From Strongylocentrotus droebachiensis (taxonomy: Eukaryota; Echinodermata; Echinoidea; Camarodonta; Strongylocentrotidae), in the NCBI GenBank assembly GCA_035222895.1, contig JAVYIG010000041.1, forward strand, positions 806,001 through 870,000: a DNA stretch of 64,000 bases, written 5' to 3'. The notes under the pieces are model-generated. The model saw only the letters and a program-made list of their open reading frames with translations, had not been told where the DNA came from and did no database searches. Positions 63,325-64,000 of this stretch are shown piece after piece; the stretch's first letter is position 1; each line of letters begins with the position of its first letter. The position numbers and the translations under genes were made by a program.

Positions 63325-64000
63325 CTGCAAATGAAATAAAGGACAGATAAACTCATCTCACTTTCTTTTACAGAATTTATGAACCCTTTACATGCTGAAG
63401 ACAGCAATCCCTCCCTCAGAATTGTTTGGACTTAAAGTGACTACTTCTTTCTTCTGAAACAAACAACCGGAAGACTTATTGCACCCAATCAAAAATCAGA
63501 GAGAGAGAGAAAAAGAAACACTAAAAATTTGATGGGAATTTCAAAACTTTGTAAATATGTCATAGTAGGAGGAGCTACATGTATGTAAGAATAAAGTCAA
63601 CCATAAGTGAACTTTGGCAGGACCGAGATGACTTGTGTGTAATTTGTAAGATTTACATTTCAACGTTTTTCCAAGTGCATGTTTTCAAGTATGAAGTGTT
63701 TCTTGCTTGATTTACAAGTCAGTGTTCTGTTCTTTCAAGTTTTATTTCTTTCATTACTATCATTTATAAATTTTTGAAGTTTGTTTTGTCAAGTTGATTT
63801 TTTTTATTTTCCCCGATAATTTTCTATATCAGAGAAGCGAAGAGAATTTGGAACAAGAAAGGAATAATTTTCATTAAGGGTCCTGAAGGAACAAAAGAGT
63901 AACATCATATGTCGTCCAGAAAGAAAAAATATATAAAAAAAAACAATTGTAGAACAACACTAGAAGCATTTCCTATTTATCAAAATAATCAGCTATATGA

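Overview
The window is nuclear DNA of an animal. It is AT-rich, with short exons separated by long introns, canonical GT-AG splice sites and no operons. The repeat content points to a marine deuterostome, most likely a sea urchin: a tRNA-derived SINE whose tail resembles echinoid SINEs as I remember them, several small inverted-repeat DNA elements, CR1/L2-like LINE ends with a GC hairpin, and long CT/GA tracts. This organism call is an inference from repeat style and gene structure, not from a database match.

Layout. About 1-14784: non-coding sequence, probably intron 5' of the recognised FEZ exons, with CT microsatellites. 14785-21501 (+): the last four coding exons of a FEZ1/FEZ2 (UNC-76) kinesin-adaptor gene; its third intron here holds an antisense LINE ORF1 remnant and a ~199-bp repeat. 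21502-29818: 3' UTR and intergenic sequence. 29819-30874 (-): a two-exon gene for a ~174-residue protein that I do not firmly recognise (possibly TEPP/SPMIP8-like, sperm/ciliary), with an X-box-like site upstream. 31652-35640 (+): a LINE with an uninterrupted 1059-codon endonuclease plus reverse-transcriptase ORF and a 3' hairpin. 38056-40281 (-): FKBP2, complete in four coding exons, with an ER-retention tail. 40532-43.5 kb: an inverted-repeat MITE, then unannotated DNA. 43.56-45.48 kb: a degenerate minisatellite ending in an interstitial telomeric repeat. 46177-50283 (+): SNRPD2 (Sm D2), complete, with a 5-nt first coding segment and a 3.2-kb intron loaded with mobile elements; the last 81 bp of the CDS is tandemly duplicated after the stop. 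51.8-55.2 kb: a cluster of nested inverted-repeat elements, several flanked by TTAA. 57154 to beyond 63324 (-): an SRSF4/5/6 (B52/SRp55-like) splicing factor, seven coding exons visible, including a glycine-rich linker exon with a GC donor; its first exon lies beyond the window.

The genes do not form one pathway. Sm D2 and the SR protein are both splicing components, FKBP2 is an ER prolyl isomerase and FEZ a transport adaptor. I found no new multi-gene system. The strongest unusual features are the Sm D2 terminal duplication, the phase-neutral Gly-rich exon, and dissectable nested transposons in which a related copy in the same window supplies the near-empty site.
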